From IMG/VR virus record IMGVR_UViG_3300040962_000369, positions 1-34,132 of that record: a stretch of DNA of 34,132 nt; one strand, 5' to 3'. A program made the translations under genes and the position numbers. Shown here in pieces: positions 8,646-18,700 of this stretch; position 1 is the stretch's first letter, and the number at the start of each line of letters is the position of its first letter. Source of the DNA: a virus. The notes under the pieces are model-generated. The model ran no database searches. It was not told the origin of the DNA and saw only the letters and a list, made by a program, of their open reading frames with translations.

Positions 8646-11600
8646 ATGTCAAAATATAATTATGTAGATTTAAATTCATCAAAAATGCTTACTAATGTTA
8701 ATTCATTAAATATTGGAATGGAATCTGATGAATTATTTATTAATAATGAATTAAACTTTACAAAAAATATTAATATAAATACTATTAATAATAAAAATAT
8801 TTTATTGCCTAGAAAACCAGAAATCTATGATGCTAATAAATTAGTTTTAACAAATTCAACTTATAATGATTTTGAGTATTTACAATTTAATAATAGAATA
8901 ATACAGACACAATTTACTCAATACAGAACGGACTTTATATCTTCTAGTTCAGATTCTGGTTGGAAACCATTACCATTTAGTGTAACTATTACTCCTAAAA
9001 ATATTCATTCACAAATTTTAATATCAACTGCTGTATATTATGGGGGGTCAAATACAAGTGCTGATTTTGGATTTAGATTATATAAAAAAGTTGGCAGTGG
9101 TTCATTTGCAGAAATACCTCTTGCTCAAAATCATGATAATGATAATAAAGGTTCAAGAGTATTTATGTCAAATAATAGTGGTGTTGATAATGATAATTGG
9201 TATCAATATCAGACTGCTTGTGTAACAAATGAATTTTTAGATTATCCTAATACTACTGATACTATTGAATATAAATTATATTGTAGTCCAGATTTGAGTG
9301 ATTCAAATAATACTGATGTATTTTATATAAATCGTCCAGCTACTAGTCATGATAATTATAAATTACATTCATCATCTTATATAAAAGCACAAGAATTAGA
9401 AATTTACAAATATACTGATTATGAAGCTCCAATTGTAACAGAATATTTTATGAATAATCAATTATATAAAATTTTTACATTTTTAAAAGATGGTAAATTA
9501 GTATTACCAGAAGATACTATTTGTGACTATTTAATAGTTGCTGGTGGTGGTGGTGGTGGTAGTTCTACTAATAGTTCATCTGTTGAGGGAGGAGGAGGAG
9601 GTGCAGGAGGTTTAATTTATAGAGAAAATATATTATTAACCACAGGAGCTTATAATATAAAGATTGGTGATGGAGGTGATGCTGAAACAAATGGTGAAGA
9701 TTCATATATTGAGTCAGAACTAGTACCACTTGTTGGTTATGGTGTAGCAGATAATAACCTTAATGCATATACATCTAGTTTTAGTTCTAATCCAAATAAT
9801 ACATATGATAATTATATACATGATGATGGAAGTATTCCTATTGCTCAATTTACATCATGGGTTAGTGGTGCTTATATAGAATATGATTTTGGGAGCACTA
9901 CGCCTGTTAGAGTAATACATTATAAAATTTTTTCTTTGGGTGGTAATGAAAATGCTATGCCGTCAAGTTGGACATTTCAAGCAAGAAATAATACATCAGA
10001 TTCTTGGGTTATATTAGATACACAGACAAATATCACTGATTGGGATGATGAAACTCTTATGCATAATAAAAATATTAATGCTACTAATAATAAGGCATCA
10101 TCAAATCCAAATTGTGCAAAAAGTTATAATGTATCAAATATTAATAAGTATAGATATTACAAAATTGTATTTACTGCAAATGGTGGACATGGAGCTTCAT
10201 TATGGATTAATGAATTAGCATTATTTGGAGGTTCAGATTCTTTATTTGAAGGAGCAAAAGGAGGTGGAGGTGGTTCAAATATTGGTAATGGAAATTCTGG
10301 TGGTTCCGGTTCTGGTGGAAGACATCCAGATAATTCTATTGGTGGTAATGCAATTAGTTATAATAATGGTTCTGTATCAGCTAATCAAGGTTATAGCCAA
10401 GGTATAAATCAAGTTGGTATATTTGGAAATCAAGGCGGTATTGAGAATAGTTCTGCAAATACAGGAGGGGGAGGTGGTGGTGCAGGAGCACCAGGTAATA
10501 ATGGTGGTGATTCATCAAATTTTGGTCACGGTGGTATTGGTAAAAGATATAATATTAGAGATGGTAAAACAGCAGTATATTATGCTGGAGGTGGTGCTGC
10601 AGGTAGAACAAGTTTAATAGGTATTAGGTCTGGTGGTGGTTTAGGTGGTGGTGGTGATGGAGCTCCTTATAGTTATACACCTCTGACAGATGCCAATCAT
10701 GGAGGTAATGGGGAAGCTAATACAGGAGGAGGAGGAGGTGGTTCTTACTCAACACATACTGATGCTTATAGAGGTGGTAAAGGAGGTAGTGGAATAGTAA
10801 TAGTAAGAGTTCCTCAAAATTTAAGCAATACATTAAATATTCCAAAAGCAACTGGTGGAATTATTAGTTATTATACATTAGGTAATACCAATTATTGTGT
10901 TCATACATTTTTAGATAGTGGTAGTTTTATTCCAGAATCTTCATTACAAATAGATTATTTAATAGTTGCAGGAGGAGGTAGTGGTGGCAGTGGAGGAGAC
11001 CAAACACATGAAGGGGCGGGTGGTGGTGCAGGAGGTTTAATATATCAAACAGGAATAACATTTACTAATAGTACTTACAATATTATTATTGGAAAAGGAG
11101 GAAGTGAAAACTCAAATGGTGAAAATTCTAGCATAACTGGTACTGGATTGACTTCTAATCGTATAGCCTTAGGAGGAGGTAAAGGCGGTCATAGCGATTA
11201 TCCATTTTCATATGGTGGTGGCCCTTATAATAGTCAGCAAGAAGGTAATGATGGTGGTTCTGGTGGAGGTGCAGCTGGTGCAGGTAATCCAGTTGTATTA
11301 ACTGGTGGTTCTGCAATTGTAACTAGTGGTGATACATTAATTCAAATGTCTACATCTCAAAATGAAGTTGGAGTATTCGGAAATAAAGGTGGTGACGATG
11401 TAAACGTCACACATAATACTGGTGCCGGCGGTGGTGGTGCTGGTGGTCGTGGACAAGTTGGTTCATTACAAATAGGGTCAAGTAATAAATCAGGTTCAGG
11501 TTTCGGAGGTGTAGGGAAACAATATTCTATAAGAACTGGTTCACTAGAATATTACGCAGGTGGTGGTGGTGCATCTAGTAATGATGATGTAAATGCTATT

Positions 11601-11792
11601 GGTGCACCAGGTGGTTTAGGCGGTGGTGGAAAAGGTGGGGGAGGGTCAAAAATTCAACAAGCAACTGGTGATTTAATTGGTGAAGATGGTAAACCAAATA
11701 CTGGTGGTGGTGGTGGTGGAACACAAAGTTATTCATCAGTTAAAGGAGGCGATGGTGGTTCAGGCATTGTTGTAATTCGTTATCAATTATAG
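8646..11792 (+). CDS. Fibre with two glycine-rich domains, the first interrupted by an F5/8C-like domain
   Basis: The 1048-aa protein has the shared anchor (residues 1-85, SSKML and NIGMESDEL) and a QTQ beta domain (86 to about 255). The first glycine-rich domain spans about 263-720 and is interrupted at about 360-530 by a discoidin/F5/8C-like domain (GAYIEYDFG, SSWTFQARN, YRYYKIVFTANGGH, INELALFGG). That fold often binds carbohydrate or lipid. The glycine-rich sequence resumes at AKGGGGGSNIGN. A second complete glycine-rich domain follows (about 737-1048, NYCVHTFLDSGSF to GSGIVVIRYQL). It lies 78 bases after the previous fibre gene on the same strand. Confidence 0.85.
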   Translation: MSKYNYVDLNSSKMLTNVNSLNIGMESDELFINNELNFTKNININTINNKNILLPRKPEIYDANKLVLTNSTYNDFEYLQFNNRIIQTQFTQYRTDFISSSSDSGWKPLPFSVTITPKNIHSQILISTAVYYGGSNTSADFGFRLYKKVGSGSFAEIPLAQNHDNDNKGSRVFMSNNSGVDNDNWYQYQTACVTNEFLDYPNTTDTIEYKLYCSPDLSDSNNTDVFYINRPATSHDNYKLHSSSYIKAQELEIYKYTDYEAPIVTEYFMNNQLYKIFTFLKDGKLVLPEDTICDYLIVAGGGGGGSSTNSSSVEGGGGGAGGLIYRENILLTTGAYNIKIGDGGDAETNGEDSYIESELVPLVGYGVADNNLNAYTSSFSSNPNNTYDNYIHDDGSIPIAQFTSWVSGAYIEYDFGSTTPVRVIHYKIFSLGGNENAMPSSWTFQARNNTSDSWVILDTQTNITDWDDETLMHNKNINATNNKASSNPNCAKSYNVSNINKYRYYKIVFTANGGHGASLWINELALFGGSDSLFEGAKGGGGGSNIGNGNSGGSGSGGRHPDNSIGGNAISYNNGSVSANQGYSQGINQVGIFGNQGGIENSSANTGGGGGGAGAPGNNGGDSSNFGHGGIGKRYNIRDGKTAVYYAGGGAAGRTSLIGIRSGGGLGGGGDGAPYSYTPLTDANHGGNGEANTGGGGGGSYSTHTDAYRGGKGGSGIVIVRVPQNLSNTLNIPKATGGIISYYTLGNTNYCVHTFLDSGSFIPESSLQIDYLIVAGGGSGGSGGDQTHEGAGGGAGGLIYQTGITFTNSTYNIIIGKGGSENSNGENSSITGTGLTSNRIALGGGKGGHSDYPFSYGGGPYNSQQEGNDGGSGGGAAGAGNPVVLTGGSAIVTSGDTLIQMSTSQNEVGVFGNKGGDDVNVTHNTGAGGGGAGGRGQVGSLQIGSSNKSGSGFGGVGKQYSIRTGSLEYYAGGGGASSNDDVNAIGAPGGLGGGGKGGGGSKIQQATGDLIGEDGKPNTGGGGGGTQSYSSVKGGDGGSGIVVIRYQL
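9720..10236 (+). other. F5/8C-like domain inserted in glycine-rich domain
   Basis: The upstream half ends at NGEDSYIES and the downstream half restarts at AKGGGGGSNIGN. In the uninterrupted homologue at 6882-8567 these flanks are nearly adjacent (NGEDSIISN then ALAYGGGGGG). The insert ends ELALFGG, typical of F5/8C C-termini. Confidence 0.75.
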
Positions 11793-11828
11793 AAATAATT
11801 ATTAATAATAAATATATAATTAAAATAA

Positions 11829-14800
11829 ATGATTAATAAAAAAAGAATAGTAAATTTTAGTAATAATAAATTAGTAGATGATAATAAAGATATTATATTA
11901 GATACTTCATCTGATGACAATTTACTGGTTTCATCAAATACAAATATTACAGAAAATATAAATATAGATAGAAATATGTTAATTAATAATACTCCTAAAG
12001 TTTTTCCAATTAAACCTAATAATGTTAATTCTGGTCATTATTTAAAAGTAAACTCAACAGGAACTCATTTAGAATTTGATAATTTATCAGGACATCTTAT
12101 ACAAACTAAATTTACATTCTTTAATAAAAGTTTTGTAGGAAATAGTTTAGCAAATACTGTAAATGAAATACCTTTACCATTTAGCATTACTATTAAACCA
12201 AATAGTGTGAATTCTAAAATATTAATTTCAACTGCTGTTAATTATAGTTCACATGATAATGGTAGATTTTATAAATTTTTATTATATAGAAGTGATGATA
12301 ATGGTTCAACATATAATGTAATAAATGAATCAATGAATGATCACCATAATTATTTTAAAAAAAGTTTTATGACATCAAATTGGGGTGGTGATGTGGATAA
12401 TGTTCATCAGTATTTTTTATCTAATAATGTTAATGAATATTTAGATATAGCAAATACTACAAATCCAATTATCTATAAATTATATTGTCATTCTGAATCT
12501 GGTAATATTGATAATACTAGAATTTTTAATATTAATGTACCCTATACTAATGTTGATAATTATAGACCTGAATCAACATCCTACATTATGGCACAAGAAA
12601 TATTTTATCCTAATCCAATGACATATATTAAAAATTCTATTAATTATAGAACTTATACATTTACAGAATCTTCCACATTTACATTAGATAAAGCATCATA
12701 TTGTGATTATTTAATTGTTGCCGGTGGAGGAGCAGGTGCTGGTCCAAATAATGAAGGAGGAGGCGGAGGAGCAGGTGGTGTAGTTTATAGGGAAAATGTG
12801 TTGTTTAATAGTGGAACTTATAATATTACAGTAGGTTCTGGAGGTATTGCAACAAATGGTACTACTGCTACATCTGGTGGTAACTCTATTATTTCAAATT
12901 TATCTAGTAATAATCAAGCAAGAGGTGGTGGAAGTGGAGATATTAATGAAACTGGTGGTGGTGTTGATGGTGGAAGTGGTGGTGGTGGTAGTCATAGTTC
13001 GCATTCTTTATTTTATGACAATAACTTTAAATTTATCTGGAGAGCTGGAGAAACATCTACATTCATAAATCAATATACAGTTACTGCAGTTGGAACCACT
13101 ATGAATGTATCACAAGATTCTGATGGCTACAACTACGTTTCACCACAAGCAGGTAACTACTTCTCTATTTCAGATTCAAACGCCAGAATGGGAACAAATA
13201 ATAAAAATATTACAGTTGCTTTTGCCATAGATTATAATGATACTTCAAATACTAGCAATAGACATATATTTCAACAAGATGGAGGAGGAGAATTTAATCG
13301 TAATCATCAAGCTATGTTGACTCCAAATGGTTCAATGTTTTATGATAATTATCGGCCAAGTGGCACTGGACTTTCAACATCTCAGCAAATAGAAACTGGT
13401 AAAAAGATAGTGGTTTTCACTATCAGTCAAACTACTCTTACCCTTTATGATAATGGAACTCTTAAAGGAACTACTTCAAAAGGAAACGAAACATATAGTG
13501 GTAATAATCCAACTGCGATAATTATTGGTGGTAGTGTTTATAATTCAAGTGCGTATAGCTTTGGTAGTGATAGATTATATTCAGTAGCTGTATGGGACCG
13601 GGTTCTGTCCGCAAGTGAAGTACAATTAATTACTTTTAATACTTTAACAAATTTACCAGTAAATACTAATAGAAGTGATGGTTTAAAAATAGATGGGACC
13701 TCTGCAGATAAAATCACATATCAAACATCTGGTGGCATTATAACTACTTATACTGATAATAATATATTTTATGTAGTTCATACATTTATATCGTCTGGAA
13801 CATTTACTGCAAACTCAGCTATTACAAATATTGATTATCTAATTGTAGCTGGTGGTGGTGCTGGTTCAGGAGGTCAAAGTGGAAGTCATGAAGGAGCAGG
13901 CGGTGGTGCAGGTGGTTTAATATATAGAACAAATCAAACATTTGGAACTGGTAGTTACTCTATTACAATTGGTAGCGGAGGAAATGGTGAAAATAGAGGT
14001 AATGAAACTAATGGAACTGATTCAATAATAACTGGCAAAGATACTGCAAAAGGTGGAGGTAAAGGTGCCCGATATCAAGGTAATCATGGTACTAGTGGTG
14101 GTTCAGGTGGTGGTGGACGACATAATGGTGGTGATGGTGCAGCTCCTATATCACATAATAGTGAAACTATAATACAGAATTCAACTACAGCTAATCAAGT
14201 TGGTGTATTTGGTAATTATGGTGGAAGTGAAGGTAATGGTTCAGGTGGTAATCAAGGTGGTGGTGGTGGTGGAGCAGGTGGTAAAGGTAAAGAAGAACAA
14301 GATGGTAGTGTTGCTGGTTTTGGAGGAATTGGTAAACAATATAGCATAAGAGATGGAACTCTTGTTTATTATGCTGGTGGAGGAGGTGGGGGTAGAGCTC
14401 CTGCGAATAGTGGTGGTTTAGGAGGAGGAGGGAATGGTTCAACTAATTATGGTAATGGTGGAAATGCCATATCTAATACAGGTGGAGGTGGAGGTGGTGG
14501 TTATGGTAATAATAGTGGCAATGGTGGCAATGGAGGAAGTGGTATAGTAATTATTAGATATTCAACAACATCTATAAATTTTATAAATAATGTTGGAGAA
14601 TTTGGGAATGATGGTGGTTGTAAAAACTTTTGGTCAAGTGGCAGTGAAATTGATAATTCTTATGTTGGTGGAGGAGGAGGAGGTGCTGGTGAAATCGGGT
14701 ATGATGGCAATGGTACAGACCATACTACAAATTCAACAAGTCAAACAGCCGGAGCAGAAGAATTTCGGGGTAAAGGAGGAGATGGTAAAATTTATAATAT

Positions 14801-15032
14801 TAGAGATGGAGAAACACAATTATATTATGGTGGTGGTGGGGGTGGAGGTAGATCATATGGAGGTGGTATTGGAGGAATAGGTGGTGGTGGCCATGGAGCT
14901 AATCCGGAAGGTGATGAAGCAAGAGAAGGTAAATCAGCAACTAGAAACAGTGGTGGTGGTGGAGGTGGAGGTTGTAATGCTACAGGTGGAAATGGTGGTA
15001 GTGGAATAGTTATTATTGGAGTTAGAGAATAA
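11829..15032 (+). CDS. Fibre with a glycine-rich domain split by a laminin-G-like domain and a second glycine-rich domain
   Basis: The 1067-aa protein has the shared anchor (1-88, NNKLV) and a QTQ-type beta domain (HLIQTKF, about 89-262). Then comes the N-terminal half of a glycine-rich domain (about 268-393, ending GGSGGGGSHSSHS). Next is a laminin-G/ConA-like domain (about 394-609: ITVAFAIDYN, LTLYDNGTLKG, YSVAVWDRVLSASEV). A complete second glycine-rich domain follows (about 634-912, ending SGIVIIRY). The missing C-terminal half of the first closes the protein (about 922-1067, VGEFGNDGG to SGIVIIGVRE). The next gene, 43 bases on, encodes the block's chaperone-like protein. Confidence 0.85.
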   Translation: MINKKRIVNFSNNKLVDDNKDIILDTSSDDNLLVSSNTNITENINIDRNMLINNTPKVFPIKPNNVNSGHYLKVNSTGTHLEFDNLSGHLIQTKFTFFNKSFVGNSLANTVNEIPLPFSITIKPNSVNSKILISTAVNYSSHDNGRFYKFLLYRSDDNGSTYNVINESMNDHHNYFKKSFMTSNWGGDVDNVHQYFLSNNVNEYLDIANTTNPIIYKLYCHSESGNIDNTRIFNINVPYTNVDNYRPESTSYIMAQEIFYPNPMTYIKNSINYRTYTFTESSTFTLDKASYCDYLIVAGGGAGAGPNNEGGGGGAGGVVYRENVLFNSGTYNITVGSGGIATNGTTATSGGNSIISNLSSNNQARGGGSGDINETGGGVDGGSGGGGSHSSHSLFYDNNFKFIWRAGETSTFINQYTVTAVGTTMNVSQDSDGYNYVSPQAGNYFSISDSNARMGTNNKNITVAFAIDYNDTSNTSNRHIFQQDGGGEFNRNHQAMLTPNGSMFYDNYRPSGTGLSTSQQIETGKKIVVFTISQTTLTLYDNGTLKGTTSKGNETYSGNNPTAIIIGGSVYNSSAYSFGSDRLYSVAVWDRVLSASEVQLITFNTLTNLPVNTNRSDGLKIDGTSADKITYQTSGGIITTYTDNNIFYVVHTFISSGTFTANSAITNIDYLIVAGGGAGSGGQSGSHEGAGGGAGGLIYRTNQTFGTGSYSITIGSGGNGENRGNETNGTDSIITGKDTAKGGGKGARYQGNHGTSGGSGGGGRHNGGDGAAPISHNSETIIQNSTTANQVGVFGNYGGSEGNGSGGNQGGGGGGAGGKGKEEQDGSVAGFGGIGKQYSIRDGTLVYYAGGGGGGRAPANSGGLGGGGNGSTNYGNGGNAISNTGGGGGGGYGNNSGNGGNGGSGIVIIRYSTTSINFINNVGEFGNDGGCKNFWSSGSEIDNSYVGGGGGGAGEIGYDGNGTDHTTNSTSQTAGAEEFRGKGGDGKIYNIRDGETQLYYGGGGGGGRSYGGGIGGIGGGGHGANPEGDEAREGKSATRNSGGGGGGGCNATGGNGGSGIVIIGVRE
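13008..13656 (+). other. Laminin-G/ConA-like domain inserted in glycine-rich domain
   Basis: Residues about 394-609 show the strand pattern and the closing motif RLYSVAVWDRVLSASEV of laminin-G-like jelly rolls. Glycine-rich sequence stops just before it. It is relatively glycine-poor and uses more C/G than its surroundings, which fits an acquired module. Confidence 0.7.
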
Positions 15033-15075
15033 ATAAGTTATTTATCTGTATAAAAAATAATTTATTAAATTAAAT

Positions 15076-15669
15076 ATGAGTAGCCTTGGAGATGTTATGA
15101 TAGCACTAAGACCTAGAAATAATTGGAGTGTTGATGGAAATACATTAATTTGGCAAGATGATATAGGATTAAAACCAACACCGGAAGAAATTGAACAAAA
15201 AAAACAAGAATTAATAGCAGAATTACCTATGAAAAGATTAAGATATGAAAGAGATTTATTATTAAGAAAATGTGATAAATATTCTTTACCCGATTGGCCA
15301 CATTCTAATTCTTCTAAAAGACAAGAATGGTTAGATTATAGGCAGGCTTTAAGAGATTTACCATCTTCTACAACTCCTCAATTTGATTCAAATAATAATT
15401 TAATAAATGTAACTTGGCCTACAAAGCCAGATACTGAAACCACTACAACTACAGAAGAAACCACTACAACTACAGATGCTGAAACTACAGAAGAAACCAC
15501 AACTACAGATGCTGAAACTACAGAAGAAACTACTACAACTACAGAAGCTGAAACTACAGAAGAAACTACAACTACAGAAGCTGAAACAACTACAACCACA
15601 GATGCTGAAACTACAGAAGAAACTACAACCACAGATGCTGAAACTACAGAAGAAACAACAACTAATTAA
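15076..15669 (+). CDS. Chaperone-like protein with Thr/Glu-rich tail, closing fibre block 2
   Basis: The 197-aa protein begins with an XkdW-like module (residues 1-50: ALRPRNNWSVDGNTLIWQDD, KPTPEEIEQK). It continues with the phage tail assembly chaperone-like module (52-117: MKRLRYERD, LPDWPH, YRQALRDLP at 88-96, TWP). Residues 119-197 are a low-complexity tail of TTTTE/TTTDAETTEE units, absent from its two relatives at 5758 and 24906. The tail is mucin-like and acidic; O-glycosylation or a flexible tether is possible. It starts 43 bases after the last block 2 fibre. Confidence 0.8.
   Translation: MSSLGDVMIALRPRNNWSVDGNTLIWQDDIGLKPTPEEIEQKKQELIAELPMKRLRYERDLLLRKCDKYSLPDWPHSNSSKRQEWLDYRQALRDLPSSTTPQFDSNNNLINVTWPTKPDTETTTTTEETTTTTDAETTEETTTTDAETTEETTTTTEAETTEETTTTEAETTTTTDAETTEETTTTDAETTEETTTN
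15430..15666 (+). repeat. Thr/Glu-rich tandem repeat tail
   Basis: Imperfect repeats of gctgaaactacagaagaaac and related units encode AETTEETTTT-like blocks through the end of the gene. Length variation by slippage would keep the frame because the units are multiples of three. Confidence 0.85.
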
Positions 15670-15732
15670 ATAAATTTATTGTTATTTTTGTAAATTAAAT
15701 ATGCGATTAAAATATATTTAATAATTTTAAAT

Positions 15733-18700
15733 ATGACATCAAAAGAAAATTATGTAACTATAGATTCTAATAAGATTGTTAGTAAACTTAATGATTTATT
15801 TATTGGAGAAGATAGTAAAGATATACTAAATATTAATACTAAATTATTAGTGAGAGGTGTTGAGAATACATTATTACCTAAACCAAATAATAATGATAAA
15901 GGCAAATTAGTTAAATTAAATAATACAGGAGATGACTATGATTTAGTAGAATTAAAAGAAAATAATACTAGAGTGCACAAAATATGTAATATGGTACCAG
16001 GAGAAGATACAGATACTTCTGCACAATTAGATTTTTGGACTGGTATTAAACCAGTTGATGGAGATTTAATATTAAAGAAAAATGAAGAAGTTATATATTT
16101 TATTAATATATCAGGATTTCAGGATTTACAGAATGATACATTATTAACATGGAAATTAAGTTACAAAATAAAAGGAGATACTAATTATACAGATTTTACA
16201 GATAGTAATAGAGATTCTAATGGAACATTTAGTCACAATTTTGATTCAATTAATGATCATCAACATAGAGCTTTTCAAATATATTATAAAGCAGATAATG
16301 ATATAATTATAGATGCTTTTAAAGTTTCATTTTTAACAAATGGAGCTTATGGCAATATGGATGATTTTTTATCAATAAATGCTCTAATATTATCAGATGG
16401 TAATGCTATATCAAAATATATAACAGAATATCCACTTGCCGGTGCTGGTGGTACGACTGCTTTTACAGCTTATGCATCTGGTACTGAGTCTGTAAATACT
16501 GTATATAATGATAGTCTTACAGATAGATATACATTTACTAACCCAAGAAATAATGTATTTTTTGCTTATAATTTTGATAAACCACAAGTCGTAAATAAAT
16601 ATAGAATATGGGGATATATTAGTGGTAATATAGCACCTTGGCCTGCTAATTGGGAATTAAGAGCATCTAAAATAGATAGAGCGTCATATGATGCAGAAGA
16701 TTCATCAACATATAATGTATTAGATGCCAAAACTATAACAAGTGTTCCAACTTTTACAAATTCTGGTACTGCAAGTAATAATATAAGCGGTGCTGTAACA
16801 TGTACTTTTACCAATTCTATTGCTTACACATATTATGTTTTACATATAATAAGTAATGGTGGAGATGTTACTAACACACATATTTATCAATTCGCACTTT
16901 ATACTAGTTATACATTACCTTCGCAAATTGGAAATTCTGGAAGACAATTAATTACTGATGGTGTCAATTTAGGTTGGGGAGGACCTATATCAAATCTTAA
17001 TACTACTATAACAGCGGATGATAAATATAAATTAGTAAAATTAAATGAAGAAGGTACTTTAGAATATTGTAGTACAGATGCTATACAATTACCTTCTGGT
17101 AATAATTCACAAAGACCCTTAGGTATAGATGGTATGATTAGATATAATAATGAAAGTGATAATATGGAAGTAGTAGAAAATGGTTCATGGAAAATTGTAA
17201 ATACTAATAATTTTAATGAAGCATCAATGGGACTAATTAATAGAGCTATAACTGATACTAGTTATGATGATGAATATAATAATAGTTTTGGATATTATTA
17301 TCATAATAGAAGTTTATGTCCATTATATTCAGAAAAATTAGTTTATAATGTTTGGCATCAATTGAATTTTGATAAAGTATTTTATGATCATAGTCCAAAT
17401 ACTAATATGATTAATTTATTATATAATAAAATATATGTTAGAGAAACTGGTGAATATTTATTAACTTATAGTTCTGCATTTAAATCAACTGGCGGTACAG
17501 ATTTAAATACTAAATTTAAATATAGAATTTATAAAAATGAAAACTCCTTAGTTAATAGTGGGGATATACATTATGAAAGCGATGAATTCCAAGCAATACA
17601 AACACAAATAATAACTAATTATGGTAATTTTCCATTAGCAGGAGCAGGAATTAGTACTGGATTTACTGCAACTGCTCTACATCCATTAAATTCTTCTGGA
17701 AGTTATTCTATATCAAAATTATATGATAATAGTACAGCAGAACAAGGAACAGGAATATTTGCAACAACTAGTACTAATATGTTAGCTGGAGGAAGTATAA
17801 CATTTACAGAAGTAGCATATGAATTTGATATACCAAGAGAAGTTACCAGATATAGACTTTGGCCTAGAAGAGGTGCTGGTGGTAGTCCTGTACAAAATAT
17901 CAGAATTTGGGAATTTAGGGCAGCAATTGATAGTACAGTATATGATGCTAATGATGATACTACATATGCTGTACTTCATACACATAATGAAAATACTTAT
18001 TTACCTGCGGGTAAATATACTTTAAGTTTAGATTCCAGCACTCAAACTTATGTTGGAAATAGAATACATCCATATTATCCAGATTGGTTTATAATAAATA
18101 GTAATCAACAAATAATTAGTAGGTCTACTGATAGTGGTTCTACAAATTTAACAGCAGTAACATTTTCATCTGACTTAACATCATTTTCAGCAACACTTAC
18201 CAGTCAATTTATGTATGGAACATCAACATATTTTACACAACAAAATAATACAAATGTATATAGAGCAGTACAAAATGGATACAGTTTTTATTATACAAGA
18301 GAAGATGATTACTCATCAGTATGGAAAACAACTGAATTAAATGCTGCACAGACTGCTGGTAATACTACTGCTTCTTCATTATTACATTTATCAAATGAAT
18401 ATACAATTGATATTCCAAGAAAATTTAAGTATTATGTTTTACATATTACTTCTACTTTTTTTACAACATCAAATCATGTAGCAATTGGTGAATTTGCATT
18501 ATATGGGAATGAAATAACTAATCATTATTTTATACCTGAATTTAATCATGTATTAAATTTACAACAAAATGATTGTATTAGTCTATATTTATATCATACT
18601 AATAATGGAAGTAACTCAATATTATTAAGTTATGATTATCTGGGAGGTCAACTAAGAGGATTAAATTATAGTAGGTCAAATTTGTATAATTATGAATACA

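Noticed and set aside
15378-15673. Val/Ser-rich minus-strand frame and Lys/Gln-rich plus-strand frame over the Thr/Glu tail.
   Set aside because: Both come from reading the same short tandem repeats in other frames.
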